From the NCBI GenBank assembly GCA_002345925.1, contig DDWM01000046.1:1-41220 (forward strand): DNA of 41,220 nt, in the 5' to 3' direction. Made by a program: the position numbers and the translations under genes. Numbering within the stretch: the first letter of the stretch is position 1; every line of letters starts with the position of its first letter. The stretch is from Actinobacteria bacterium UBA2286. Lineage in GTDB: Bacteria; Actinomycetota; Coriobacteriia; Anaerosomatales; Anaerosomataceae. Below, piece after piece: positions 20,701 to 28,054 of the stretch. Under the pieces are notes generated by a model. The model was not told the DNA's origin. It did no database searches and saw nothing but the letters and a program-made list of their open reading frames with translations.

Positions 20701-23082
20701 GCTGGCAGCGATGCCCACCGTTGCGAATTCAAGCCATCCCTCGGCCTTGGCACGGATGGCGAAGGCCACGGCGGTCGCGAATCGGTTCGCTCCCGCGATC
20801 CGGTTGCCGGGAAGTACGCCAAGTTGGGTCGCCACTGCAGCGCTGACCGAGGGTGTGCCGCCAACGATGTACGGCGTGGTGATTCCAAGGTCGGTGATGG
20901 CGGCGAGGGTCGGCGCCGGGACGGAGTCGTTCCGCACGAGCAGGATCGGGAAGTGGTTCTGCACGGCGGCCGGTCCGGCGACCAGGCTGTCGTAGAAGTT
21001 GGCCGGGGTGGATCCGTTGACAATGAAAGCGCCGGTCGGGAAAGCTGTGCCGAGAACCGATTCCATCCTGGCGGCAACCGCGGCGGCGGTTGTGTAGCGG
21101 TTGGCTCCTGAGAGTCGATCCACGCTTGCGACGTTGGGCAGCGCGGCGATGGCCGATGCCACGCCGGAGGTCACCGATGGTGTGCCGCCAACGATATGGA
21201 CGGCGACGCCATCAGGCATGCCCTGCAGTGCTGTCAGAGTCGCCGGCGGTATCCACCCGCGCCTGGTGAGTAGCAGCGGGGCATCGTAGGCTCCCGCCAG
21301 ACCGGATCCCGAGAGCGCATCCACCTGGGATGCGTCTTCACCGGACGTGAGGATCACATGCTGGACGCCTGTCCAGTTGGGATAGGCCAGCATGGCCGAC
21401 TGGGCAGCCGTCGCGTAGCGGTCAGCGCCGAACGTCCTGACCGCCTGCGGTGTCGGGTCGCTCTGGTACAGCTGCAGATTCCAGAAGCGATCGTTCGCCG
21501 CATTGAGAATGCGGAACCTGTAGGACTTTGGGTCTACTTCGAGTGTCGGATACGCCGTGCCGTTCACGATCGGCGTGTCGAAGAACGCTTCCATGCCCAT
21601 GGATGGATCCGGAACGCCGGGAATCATCTCGGGCTGCCACGGCGCATTGATTGGGTCGTAGTACGGGTTAGCGATCGGTCCGACCTCGACGGGTGTGGGG
21701 GGCCAGAACCACGGACCATAATGCCAGCGGCCCATGGCGTTGTAGCCGCTCGGGTCGTACGGGTTCTGGGCCGGCATGTACACATGCGGCATCCACAGGT
21801 CGCCGGTCTTTGGGACAGGGTAGCCGCTCGCGTCGAGAGAGCCGGTTCCCCAACGCCACGTGGGATCCGTGTCGACGATGGTCTCGGCGTCAACAAAGGT
21901 CTTGTCCTGGATCACCAGGGGGATCTGCTCCTCCGGGATAGTCCCGTCGGCGATCAGCTGCTCTTCTGTGGAGTCCGAGATCAGATACGCCGAGGCCATA
22001 CCCGCATACACGTTCAGCCGTGTGATGCCGAAGGCGTGATCGTGATACCACATGAGCCGTGCGCTCTGCGCATTCGTGTAATAGAAGGTCTGTGACCCGT
22101 CGCCGGGGGCCGGCATGTCGGGCACGTTCTCGACGCTGACACCCTCGGGGTACGGAGTGTTCTCACCCGCAGGCGTGATCCACTGGTGCGGCGTTCCATC
22201 GCTGATCCATGGAGTCCTGCCGCCGTGAAGATGGACCGAGGCGCGATTCTGCGTGTAGTTGACCGGCATGCCCACGGGAACGTTCTCGCCGAGCGGGCCC
22301 ATGCCGGCGCCCATCACGGATGTGTCCACGGGGATAAAGAGGTCGCCATCTGAGCCGGTCGGGAGAGCGTTGGTGAACTTCACGCGCACCGGTCGGTCTT
22401 TCTTCGCGAAGATGGTCGCGCCGAGATAGTGAATCGGGTCGGGTACGATTGTGTTGTTGCCGAAGGCGTCCGTCCCGTTGTTCACCTGCACATAGCCGCG
22501 CAGCGTGGTCGGAGGCATGTCCGAGTGCAGCTGTTCGGTGTACTCGCGAAGCTCGATCTCGTAGTAGTCGCAGCCCGGGTACGTGATGGTGTCCGGCTTG
22601 GCTACGGTCATGTACTGGCCGAGGTTGTTCGCATTCTCCGGACCGAGACCCGGCAAAGAGTCTACGAACTTCCTGAGAGGCGGGCTGTACGCCCAGTTCG
22701 GTGTCATGCCCGAGTAGTCAGGAAAGTCGCCAGGGCCGGGCGTGTCAGTGACGGCCTGAGCGACAAACTCTTCACTTCCAAGAGGTGTGATGGTATCCCT
22801 GTTGGCGCCAACGGACTCGATGAGTTCCGTCAGGTTCGCTGAAGCCTCGTCCCGCTCCTCCTGGGTGACGACGCGCTCGAACCTCTCTTCGGCATCCTTG
22901 AGCTTCTGCTCGTAGCGCTTCTGGGCGCTGACACCCTCGCTCTTGGGTGAGGGTGCTGCCATGCTCGCGGGCGTCCCAGCCATCAGGGTGAGCCCGAGAA
23001 GCAGCACGAGCAGCCGTCGCGGTATGGGTAGGTCTTTCCTCGTCACGTTCTTGCGGGCATGGCGACGACTATCAGCACCCAT
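17743..23082 (-). CDS. Giant secreted fusion: multicopper oxidase with inserted CWB2 repeats, FN3 and di-haem MauG-like peroxidase
   Basis: The protein has 1,779 residues. A signal peptide ends near residue 42 (RRLLVLLLGLTLMAGTPASMA), then come a short charged helix and the oxidase. Copper motifs are HLHGG (284-288), WYHDH (345-349), HPVHFH (1173-1178) and HCHILSHEEM (1279-1288), a complete set. Residues about 548-855 are three CWB2 repeats (FGADRYATAA, LSGANRYTTA, IAGANRFATA, with IVGG and FGG turns) inserted in the second cupredoxin region; oxidase sequence resumes at NDTEVKMVP. An FN3 domain lies at about 1302-1395, then a MauG/CCP domain with CASCH (1438-1442) and CWECH (1612-1616). Start 23082 follows AAGGAG. 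It is probably a wall-bound redox enzyme acting on metals or small molecules; the substrate is unknown. Confidence 0.93.
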   Translation of the reverse strand: MGADSRRHARKNVTRKDLPIPRRLLVLLLGLTLMAGTPASMAAPSPKSEGVSAQKRYEQKLKDAEERFERVVTQEERDEASANLTELIESVGANRDTITPLGSEEFVAQAVTDTPGPGDFPDYSGMTPNWAYSPPLRKFVDSLPGLGPENANNLGQYMTVAKPDTITYPGCDYYEIELREYTEQLHSDMPPTTLRGYVQVNNGTDAFGNNTIVPDPIHYLGATIFAKKDRPVRVKFTNALPTGSDGDLFIPVDTSVMGAGMGPLGENVPVGMPVNYTQNRASVHLHGGRTPWISDGTPHQWITPAGENTPYPEGVSVENVPDMPAPGDGSQTFYYTNAQSARLMWYHDHAFGITRLNVYAGMASAYLISDSTEEQLIADGTIPEEQIPLVIQDKTFVDAETIVDTDPTWRWGTGSLDASGYPVPKTGDLWMPHVYMPAQNPYDPSGYNAMGRWHYGPWFWPPTPVEVGPIANPYYDPINAPWQPEMIPGVPDPSMGMEAFFDTPIVNGTAYPTLEVDPKSYRFRILNAANDRFWNLQLYQSDPTPQAVRTFGADRYATAAQSAMLAYPNWTGVQHVILTSGEDASQVDALSGSGLAGAYDAPLLLTRRGWIPPATLTALQGMPDGVAVHIVGGTPSVTSGVASAIAALPNVASVDRLSGANRYTTAAAVAARMESVLGTAFPTGAFIVNGSTPANFYDSLVAGPAAVQNHFPILLVRNDSVPAPTLAAITDLGITTPYIVGGTPSVSAAVATQLGVLPGNRIAGANRFATAVAFAIRAKAEGWLEFATVGIAASTVDALSGGVSLGHLGGPMLLTRTDSLPQETLDFLTANKRDILQGYVFGGSTTVSQQVLDLIIDVSQNDTEVKMVPAAPSSTFPENWPADGRDGGVPDPATAGPDMVQIANEGGFLPAPVVLPSTPLSWNMDVTTFNAGLVEAGTLMLGPAERADVVIDFSKYAGKTLILFNDAPAPWPSGDPRYDYYTGAPDYTEAGGHEGSRPGYGPNVRTIMQIKVAAAPAAEPFDIAALEAAFKSTDTREGVFQSSQEDIIVSQSAYNSAYNKTFSATYPDWGIARIFDNSMTFRTVEGTSVTIPFEPKAIQDEMGETFDKVYGRMSGKFGLEVPNTVAGLQNFNLYDFMAPPTELIEASVKGSQIGELGDGTQIWKITQNGVDTHPVHFHLFEVQLLNRVAWDNRIMMPDPNELGWKETVRVNPLEDTIVALRAVVPEVPFDLPNSVRPMDPTMPLGMIMYGPDEIFDPSGEPVSPVVNRLVNFGYEYMMHCHILSHEEMDMMRPVSVGVTPKAPSDLSVLLEVGVATLSWTDNSANETGFVIERAADSAFTSATVTFSAPENATSYDDETTVPGGTYYYRVHATNVLGDTTDYTVGNPQAIGFPTMTLDSDPTNAVTIVNESVPLAAFEALGKQIFFDTNLSDPVGQACASCHDPATGFADPGGDAISPGAVPGRFANRNAPMAAYAAYIPPFSFDAEIGAYVGGQFWDGRSDTLKEQAGFPFLNPLEMNMADEVAVVEAVAASTYAPDFLAAFGPGSLDTADAPAAFDRITAAIGSYERGDEVSPFTSKHDYAMTLSGDARFMVFTMQERLGMSLFNGKAKCWECHTTPMGGMPLMDNTMAEIPNQLILFSDYRYSNLGIPKNPTNPFFTLPVEFNPDGVNWIDHGLAAVMPGGVAANPELDGMFKTPSLRNVALTAPYGHNGTFATLKDIVHFYNTRDVASAGWPEPEVAANVDTVLMGDLGLTDAEENAIVAFLGTLSDGTWTPPAP

Positions 23083-23187
23083 GTCAGCGCTCCTTCCGTA
23101 TCCTAATTGCAGCTTTGTGTCACTGACACGATGCTTAGGCCTCAAGGCCACCCGAGCTACCTGTGATGATGCCACCGAATGCCGATT

Positions 23188-23248
23188 AGCTAACGCATCG
23201 GCGAAATGGGTAGTAATCAAAGTCGCAGTATGCGCAAACACGTTAGGC
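23188..23248 (+). repeat. attC-like site, 61 bp
   Basis: The left box AGCTAAC (23188-23194) and the right box GTTAGGC (23242-23248) can pair, GCAT pairs with ATGC inside, and the right end TGCGCAAACACGTTAGGC is canonical. It lacks the TAGACT loop. It lies behind the start of the - strand oxidase gene and 16 bp before the next cassette gene. Confidence 0.72.
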
Positions 23249-23264
23249 ATAACGGAGGTGCCAA

Positions 23265-23681
23265 ATGGGTGAGATCAAGACGCATCGCACAGGCGCAAGC
23301 GTCGACGAAATGATCCGCGAGATTGCCGACGACGCTCGACGTGAGGACTGCGTGACCCTTCTCGGCTTGATGCAGAGGGCCTCCGGGGCTGCTCCCGAGG
23401 TTTGGAGTTCGGGCCTCATCGGGTTTGGCACGTACCACTACAAGTCGGCGAGCGGACAGGAAGGCGATTGGTTCCCTGTCGGGTTCGCCTCTCGGAAGGC
23501 TGCTATCACTGTTTACTTGGGAGTCAGTCTCGAACAGTCGGCCGGACTGCTTGCCAAGTTGGGCAAGCACAAGACCGGCAAGGGCTGCATCTACATCAAG
23601 CGGCTCTCGGACGTGGATCTCGCGGTGCTTGAGGAGCTCGTAGCGGATTCGTATGCGGGCATCAAACGGATGTATGGCTAG
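23265..23681 (+). CDS. DUF1801-domain protein
   Basis: This 138-residue soluble protein matches DUF1801 (YdhG/YjbR-like fold): VDEMIREIADDARREDCVTLLGLM, PEVWSSGLIGFGTYHYKSASGQEGDWFPVGFASRKAAITVYL, then GKHKTGKGCIYIKRLSDVDLAVLEELV. Function is unknown. The gene begins 16 bp after a good attC R' box with CGGAGGTG before the ATG at 23265, so it is a standard cassette. A second, shorter and distantly similar protein is encoded at 27511. Confidence 0.92.
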   Translation: MGEIKTHRTGASVDEMIREIADDARREDCVTLLGLMQRASGAAPEVWSSGLIGFGTYHYKSASGQEGDWFPVGFASRKAAITVYLGVSLEQSAGLLAKLGKHKTGKGCIYIKRLSDVDLAVLEELVADSYAGIKRMYG

Positions 23682-23744
23682 GGGGTGGCGCGCCTGAAGC
23701 GCCGAGCGGCTAGGCAGTAGGAATGCACTCGGGAGGAGTGGGAC

Positions 23745-24248
23745 ATGGGTAGCTTCGAGATTGTGGAGGGCTACGTTCCCGGAGCCCTCGACCGGGTGGT
23801 TTCGCTCCATGGCTCGTACTACCACGAGCAGTGGGGATTCGGCGCCTTCTTCGAGGCAAAGGTCGCCACGGAGCTTTCGGCATTCCTAGCGTCATACAAG
23901 GCGGGGCGCGATGGATTCTGGACTGTGTCGCGGGACGGACAAGTCGAAGGGTCCATAGTCATCGATGGGATCAACGCTGCTGGCAGTGGTGCCCACCTCA
24001 GGTGGTTCATTGTCTCGGACAGCCTGAGAGGCAAGGGCGCCGGCGGTCGGCTGCTGCGCACCGCGATGGAGTTCTGCCGTGAACGGGAGTATCCGAGCGT
24101 GCACCTGTGGACGTTCGGAGGTCTGGAGGCCAGCCGGCATCTCTACGAGCGCGAGGGATTCCAGCTCATGGAGGAGCACGCTGGCACCACTTGGGGCACC
24201 GAGGTTCTCGAGCAGCGCTTCGAGTGCGTCCTGCCGCCGACTTCGTGA
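23745..24248 (+). CDS. GNAT-family N-acetyltransferase
   Basis: This 167-residue protein has the GNAT fold. The acetyl-CoA loop lies in IVSDSLRGKGAGGRLLRTAMEF (about residues 88-110, the R/QxxGxG/A motif as RGKGAGG), and the typical SRHLYEREGFQLMEEH strand-helix lies at about 129-146. The acetylated substrate cannot be told. The ribosome binding site GGGAGGAG precedes ATG 23745. It lies 63 bp after the DUF1801 gene without a visible attC, so the two may share one transcript. Its end faces the - strand anti-sigma gene with a 10-bp gap. Confidence 0.92.
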   Translation: MGSFEIVEGYVPGALDRVVSLHGSYYHEQWGFGAFFEAKVATELSAFLASYKAGRDGFWTVSRDGQVEGSIVIDGINAAGSGAHLRWFIVSDSLRGKGAGGRLLRTAMEFCREREYPSVHLWTFGGLEASRHLYEREGFQLMEEHAGTTWGTEVLEQRFECVLPPTS

Positions 24249-24258
24249 CGCGCGATCG

Positions 24259-25194
24259 CTACATGCCGGGAGGCTTCACCCACTCTTCGGTCGTGAGCGG
24301 GATGTCCGGGCCCGCCACGGCGATCACTGACTCGAAGGTGAAGAAGTCGGCAGGCAGCGTTGCTGGGGCAACCTCCTCGATCACGTCAAAGGTGCCACTC
24401 CACGTCATGGTGCCCCAGCCATCGCCGTTGATGTAAATCATCTTGCGGGTCCACGTCCGCATGTGGTAGTCCGACTTGCGCATGGTGACGGTGATCACGT
24501 GGGAGATGAGGGGGCCTTCAAGAGGCGCCTTGTACTCTACGACCCAGTATTCCTCGCCGTCGATGACCTCAGTCCCGATCGCCTTGGCGCTCCCTTCGGC
24601 GATGCGCGCCCGTAAGTAGTCGACGCCTCCTCCCATGACCGAGGTGATGGGCATGTCCAGCCCGGTCATCTTGGTCAGCCGCGGGCGTTCGCCGGTGCCA
24701 TGGCGGACGTTGTTTTGGAAGTGCACGAGGGTGTCATCGATCTGGACGGAGACGCTGTCAAGGGATCCGTCCGCGATGTTCACGGTCTCGGTGCGCATCG
24801 CGTTGCGAGTGGGATCGATCCAGTTCGTCGTACGCTGATATAGGTCGTAGCGCGGGTCATCGCCCCCGAGCCCTGTTTCCTTGAACGTGCTCTCGATGTA
24901 CAGCACATTGCCGTCGGTCTGCATGAGCAGCGCATCGACTGCTTCGTCGGCTGCGAATGCGGATGTGTCGGCCCGGGGAGCGGCCACGAACACCAATGCC
25001 GCCACCACTGCAACCACGGTGAGGGCACCGCCTGCCGTGCGCCACGGATGGGCCCGGAGGCCGGTCCGCCGGGCGGCATTCTTCCGTACGGCAGATGCCC
25101 GCACTCGCACAAGGGCGGCCTCTCCGGCTGCCGGGGGCATGTCGTCACGCAGGGCTTCGATAACGCCGTGCGTCGTTTCACTCTGCTGGGACAT
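24259..25194 (-). CDS. Putative anti-sigma factor / sigma-linked membrane protein (CU044_5270-like)
   Basis: This 311-residue protein has a cytoplasmic N terminus, one membrane segment (about residues 52-72, TAGGALTVVAVVAALVFVAA) and an extracellular domain resembling the CU044_5270/LolA-like proteins found next to actinobacterial ECF sigma genes. I chose ATG 25194 because AGGAGGT lies 7 bases upstream. The start overlaps the end of the sigma gene by 17 bp, so translation is coupled. The position suggests it holds or senses for the sigma factor; this is inferred from context, and no zinc-binding anti-sigma motif (HxxxCxxC) is seen. Confidence 0.72.
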   Translation of the reverse strand: MSQQSETTHGVIEALRDDMPPAAGEAALVRVRASAVRKNAARRTGLRAHPWRTAGGALTVVAVVAALVFVAAPRADTSAFAADEAVDALLMQTDGNVLYIESTFKETGLGGDDPRYDLYQRTTNWIDPTRNAMRTETVNIADGSLDSVSVQIDDTLVHFQNNVRHGTGERPRLTKMTGLDMPITSVMGGGVDYLRARIAEGSAKAIGTEVIDGEEYWVVEYKAPLEGPLISHVITVTMRKSDYHMRTWTRKMIYINGDGWGTMTWSGTFDVIEEVAPATLPADFFTFESVIAVAGPDIPLTTEEWVKPPGM

Positions 25195-25702
25195 TCTCTG
25201 CACCTCCTACGATCATGATGTCAGCGCCGGCGTCCTCGGACGCCATTTCATCGCGCAGACGCTCGATTGCCCGATAGAAGGTCATCTTTGTGGCGCTTTC
25301 GGAGCGGCCGGTGAGGCGGGCGATCTCGGCAAATGGTCGGTCTTCGGCGATCCGAAGGTAGATCACGAGGCGAGACGCCTCTTTCAGACGCCGCACGTAC
25401 TCCCACGTGTTCGGCCCCTGCCATGCTTCCGCCCGATCGGCATAGACGCTGCCGAGCTTCACTTCGAGTGCATTGCGACGCCTGGCGCTGCGATGATGGG
25501 TGATGCAGAGATTGCGAGCCACCCGTATCAACCACGCCTCGATGTGCTCTGCGGGCACCCTGCCGCCCTTGGCCAGGAAACGAGCGAACGTTTCGGCCGC
25601 AACATCCTCGCCCGCGTCTGACGAGCCCATCGAGTATGTGCAGTAACGCAGCACGGCCGGCCCGTACGTGCGCCATGCGAATTCGAAATGCTCGTCTTCC
25701 AC
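25178..25702 (-). CDS. ECF-type RNA polymerase sigma factor
   Basis: This 174-residue sigma-70 family protein has region 2 (FEFAWRTYGPAVLRYCTY, EDVAAETFARFLAKG, IEAWLIRVARNLCITHHRS; residues 6-75) and region 4 (ASRLVIYLRIAEDRPFAEIARLTGRSESATKMTFYRAIERLRDEM, about 107-152). It directs RNA polymerase to a small set of promoters, normally including its own. The start is GTG 25702 with a G-rich stretch upstream. The overlapping downstream gene encodes its likely membrane partner. A two-box promoter candidate lies upstream. Confidence 0.92.
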   Translation of the reverse strand: MEDEHFEFAWRTYGPAVLRYCTYSMGSSDAGEDVAAETFARFLAKGGRVPAEHIEAWLIRVARNLCITHHRSARRRNALEVKLGSVYADRAEAWQGPNTWEYVRRLKEASRLVIYLRIAEDRPFAEIARLTGRSESATKMTFYRAIERLRDEMASEDAGADIMIVGGAENVPAE

Positions 25703-25740
25703 GACCCCGACCCCCCTGGCCTGCGATTGACCTTCACAGC

Positions 25741-25769
25741 GTATACGACCGAAGTCCCTGAAAGGTCAC
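25741..25769 (-). promoter_or_regulatory. Candidate ECF-type promoter of the sigma operon
   Basis: On the - strand TGACC (25764-25768) is followed by 16 bp and CGTATA (25742-25747), about 40 bp before the GTG start. The spacing and the AC-containing -35 box fit ECF promoters. Autoregulation is inferred from how this sigma class usually works. Confidence 0.5.
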
Positions 25770-25887
25770 AAAGGTTGAGTTAGCCGGTGGATGTGTCGTC
25801 GTAGATTGAATACATGTATCATTGATGTGCAGCTGGCCCTTGGGCCGGTTGTTGTGCTTTGGGCGAACGACACATCGGGGGGTACCA

Positions 25888-26298
25888 ATGGATGACAAGC
25901 AGATCGTGATTACGCAGTACGACCTGGACCGTCTACGGGCCTTGATTCGTGACCTTGGGGGCTCGGACTCTCGTGAGAGCCTCGGCGCACTCAGCGGTGA
26001 ACTCGACCGCGCTCTGGTCGTCTTGCCAACGGATGTGCCGCCGGACGTAGTCACGATGAATTCGAGAGTCAGTCTGGTGGACATGGATACCTCGGAGAAG
26101 ATGGAGATATCACTCGTCTTCCCAGACGATGCTAACCCTGATGCCGGGGCAATCTCCGTACTCGCCCCGATCGGGACGGCGATTATCGGGTACCGTCAGG
26201 GTGGCACTGTTGAATGGCCCGTCCCGTCTGGATTGCGCCGTTTCCGGATCGACCGTGTCGTCTATCAGCCCGAAGCCTCGGGCGATATGGAGCTGTAG
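25888..26298 (+). CDS. Rnk/GreA C-terminal-like protein
   Basis: This 136-residue protein resembles Rnk, the GreA/GreB-related family: an N-terminal helix (ITQYDLDRLRALIRDL), then VVLPTDVPPDVVTMNSRVSLVD and the FKBP-like GreA C-terminal pattern EISLVFPDDANPDAGAISVLAPIGTAIIGYRQGGTVEWPVPSG. Rnk binds RNA polymerase near the secondary channel; GreA cleaves stalled transcripts. The long Gre coiled coil is absent, so cleavage activity is unlikely. ATG 25888 follows CGGGGGG. Confidence 0.88.
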   Translation: MDDKQIVITQYDLDRLRALIRDLGGSDSRESLGALSGELDRALVVLPTDVPPDVVTMNSRVSLVDMDTSEKMEISLVFPDDANPDAGAISVLAPIGTAIIGYRQGGTVEWPVPSGLRRFRIDRVVYQPEASGDMEL

Positions 26299-26358
26299 CG
26301 CTGAAGACATAAGTCCTGGGCCTTTAGTGGGGTGTGTTGATCGGGGGAGGGGGCTGAG

Positions 26359-26625
26359 ATGGGCTTGCTGATTGCGATATACATCGTTTCCGGTTTCACC
26401 TGGGGAGTCGCTTACTGGCTCGGACTTCGAAACGGGCTTGCGGGGGTCAGTCGGCGCGCAGCATGGGCTCGTGCCTTCGGCATTTTCTTGTTTCTGGCGA
26501 TCGGGTTCGGACTCGGGGACTTCTCGGCATCACTTGTCTCGGCACTTGTTCTACCTTGCTGCTATCTGCTGGGCTGGAACCGGATGACTCGCTCCCGTGT
26601 TGTCGCGAGTGCCAAGACCATCTGA
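26359..26625 (+). CDS. Small three-helix membrane protein
   Basis: This 88-residue protein has three predicted membrane segments (about residues 3-22, 36-54 and 57-74) and a positive C-terminal tail. No family is recognised. ATG 26359 follows GGGGGAGGGGG. The last 85 bp of the gene and 34 bp after it are repeated at 27930-28048, where the frame is no longer attached to a start. The duplication suggests recombination between ends of neighbouring cassettes. Confidence 0.62.
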   Translation: MGLLIAIYIVSGFTWGVAYWLGLRNGLAGVSRRAAWARAFGIFLFLAIGFGLGDFSASLVSALVLPCCYLLGWNRMTRSRVVASAKTI

Positions 26626-26659
26626 GGCGATGGCAGACTACGCGGCCACTGAGCTGGGG
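26541..26659 (+). repeat. 119-bp direct repeat, copy 1
   Basis: This segment covers the last 85 bp of the small membrane gene, its TGA stop and 34 bp downstream. Copy 2 lies at 27930-28048 with about four substitutions. Copy 1 lies before the CPBP gene, copy 2 before the oxidoreductase gene. Confidence 0.9.
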
Positions 26660-26723
26660 CGCGGTAGGGTTATGAGCGGTATGGGCGGACGCTCAGGGGG
26701 ATTTTCGAATCGAGGGGGCTCAA

Positions 26724-27476
26724 TTGGGCGAGAGTACTGCTTTGTGCGCGGATGGTGACTCCATAGAGGGGGTCTCTCGGAAGATTTCTGAAGCCTACGG
26801 CTGGCGCGAGACGCTCATGGTATTGGTGCTCTTTTTTGCCCCGGTGCTCTTGGTGGTTCCCGTCGGCGCCATCTGGACCATGATCGACAGAGGTGCACTC
26901 AAGCGAGCAATCGCGGCTGACAACATCGGGCTGACCTCGCTCGTCATCGCATCTGTAGTAGCGCTAGTGAGTTTGTCGCTTGTAATCGTCTACATGTCCG
27001 CTCGCAATAGCCGCCACTGTCTGACATGGGCAGCTTTCGGCTTCAGAAAGGCGCCGCTTGGCCGAAGCGTGAAGTACATTGTCGGATTCTTCGGTCTCGC
27101 GACGCTCACGGTCGTTGCATTTGCCGTAACAGCCGTGTTGCTGGGGCTGCCTGAACCGGCGACGGCCACTCGTCCTGACCAGACTGCGCTTAGCTGGGCT
27201 CTTGTTCTAGTCGGTGCGGTCGTGGCCGGTCCTGCTGCCGAGGAGATCGTGTTCCGCGGACTGCTCTTCGGGCGACTTCGTGAGCACTACAGATTTGCCA
27301 TCGCAGCGCTTCTATCTTCTCTGGCCTTCGCGCTCGTCCATTTGAACCCGGCAGTGTTGGTCACGGCGCTTCCCCTCGGCATATATCTCTGCTTCATGTA
27401 CAAACGTCTCGGCAGCATAGTCCCGGGTATGGTCTTGCATATGATGTGGAACTTCATGGTTTCCACGATCAGGTGA
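26724..27476 (+). CDS. CPBP-family intramembrane metalloprotease
   Basis: This 250-residue membrane protein has about seven hydrophobic segments and the CPBP signature: AAEEIVFRGLLFG (about residues 171-183), the His in FALVHLNPAV (about 207) and VLHMMWNF (about 237-244). These residues form the zinc site of Rce1/ABI-type proteases. TTG 26724 is preceded by GAGGGGG (26712-26718). The substrate is unknown. It lies between the two copies of a 119-bp repeat, together with the gene at 27511, so the segment might move or be lost as a unit. Confidence 0.9.
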   Translation: MGESTALCADGDSIEGVSRKISEAYGWRETLMVLVLFFAPVLLVVPVGAIWTMIDRGALKRAIAADNIGLTSLVIASVVALVSLSLVIVYMSARNSRHCLTWAAFGFRKAPLGRSVKYIVGFFGLATLTVVAFAVTAVLLGLPEPATATRPDQTALSWALVLVGAVVAGPAAEEIVFRGLLFGRLREHYRFAIAALLSSLAFALVHLNPAVLVTALPLGIYLCFMYKRLGSIVPGMVLHMMWNFMVSTIR

Positions 27477-27510
27477 CTTCATTAGCGAGAACCGTAGGGG
27501 GCAGGACGCC

Positions 27511-27894
27511 TTGCCAATCAAGAACCCAGAGCTGCTGCCGCTATTCGAAGAGCTCAAGAAGCTGCTCGCTCCGTACGCTAGTTCCTTCACGGTCAAGGAG
27601 CCCGAGCCCGGTCGCTACGAGCTGTGGTCGACGGCGAACACCGCCCCGCCCGGGAAGCCTTTCTACAATCCGTACTTCGTTGGTCTGATCATCCAGAAGT
27701 CCTACGTTGGTCTGTACTACATGCCGATCTACACCGACCCAGATATCTCATCACAAATCGGATCGGCACTGATGGCTCTCCTGAAGGGCAAGTCCTGCTT
27801 CTACGTGAAGTCGCTTTCTCCAGAGCTTCGCGAGCAGATCTGCGACGCGCTGGAGACAGGTTTGGAGCTCTACAAGTCCAAGGGTTGGGTATGA
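27511..27894 (+). CDS. DUF1801/YdhG-like protein
   Basis: This 127-residue soluble protein appears related to the DUF1801 (YdhG/YjbR-like) group: PLFEELKKLLAPYASSF at the start, YFVGLIIQKSYVGLYYMPIY in the middle, and LLKGKSCFYVKSLSPELREQICDALETGLELYKSKGW at the end, which parallels the GKGCIYIKRLSDVD element of the protein at 23265. Function is unknown. TTG 27511 has TAGGGGGCAGG upstream. It may be co-transcribed with the CPBP gene, which ends 34 bp before. Confidence 0.78.
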   Translation: MPIKNPELLPLFEELKKLLAPYASSFTVKEPEPGRYELWSTANTAPPGKPFYNPYFVGLIIQKSYVGLYYMPIYTDPDISSQIGSALMALLKGKSCFYVKSLSPELREQICDALETGLELYKSKGWV

Positions 27895-27929
27895 GCAGCC
27901 GCACCGTTGAGGGCGGGCGACCGTTCCAC

Positions 27930-28048
27930 GGCACTTGTTCTACCTTGCTGCTATCTGCTGGGTTGGAACCGGATGACTCGCTCCCGTATTGTCGCGAGTG
28001 CCAAGACCATCTGAGGCGATGGCAGACTGCGCGGCCACTGAACTGGGG
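27930..28048 (+). repeat. 119-bp direct repeat, copy 2
   Basis: This near-identical copy of 26541-26659 ends 6 bp before the ATG of the oxidoreductase gene and supplies its ribosome binding site (CTGGGGGG). The membrane-protein frame in it has no start codon. Confidence 0.9.
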
Positions 28049-28054
28049 GGCACC

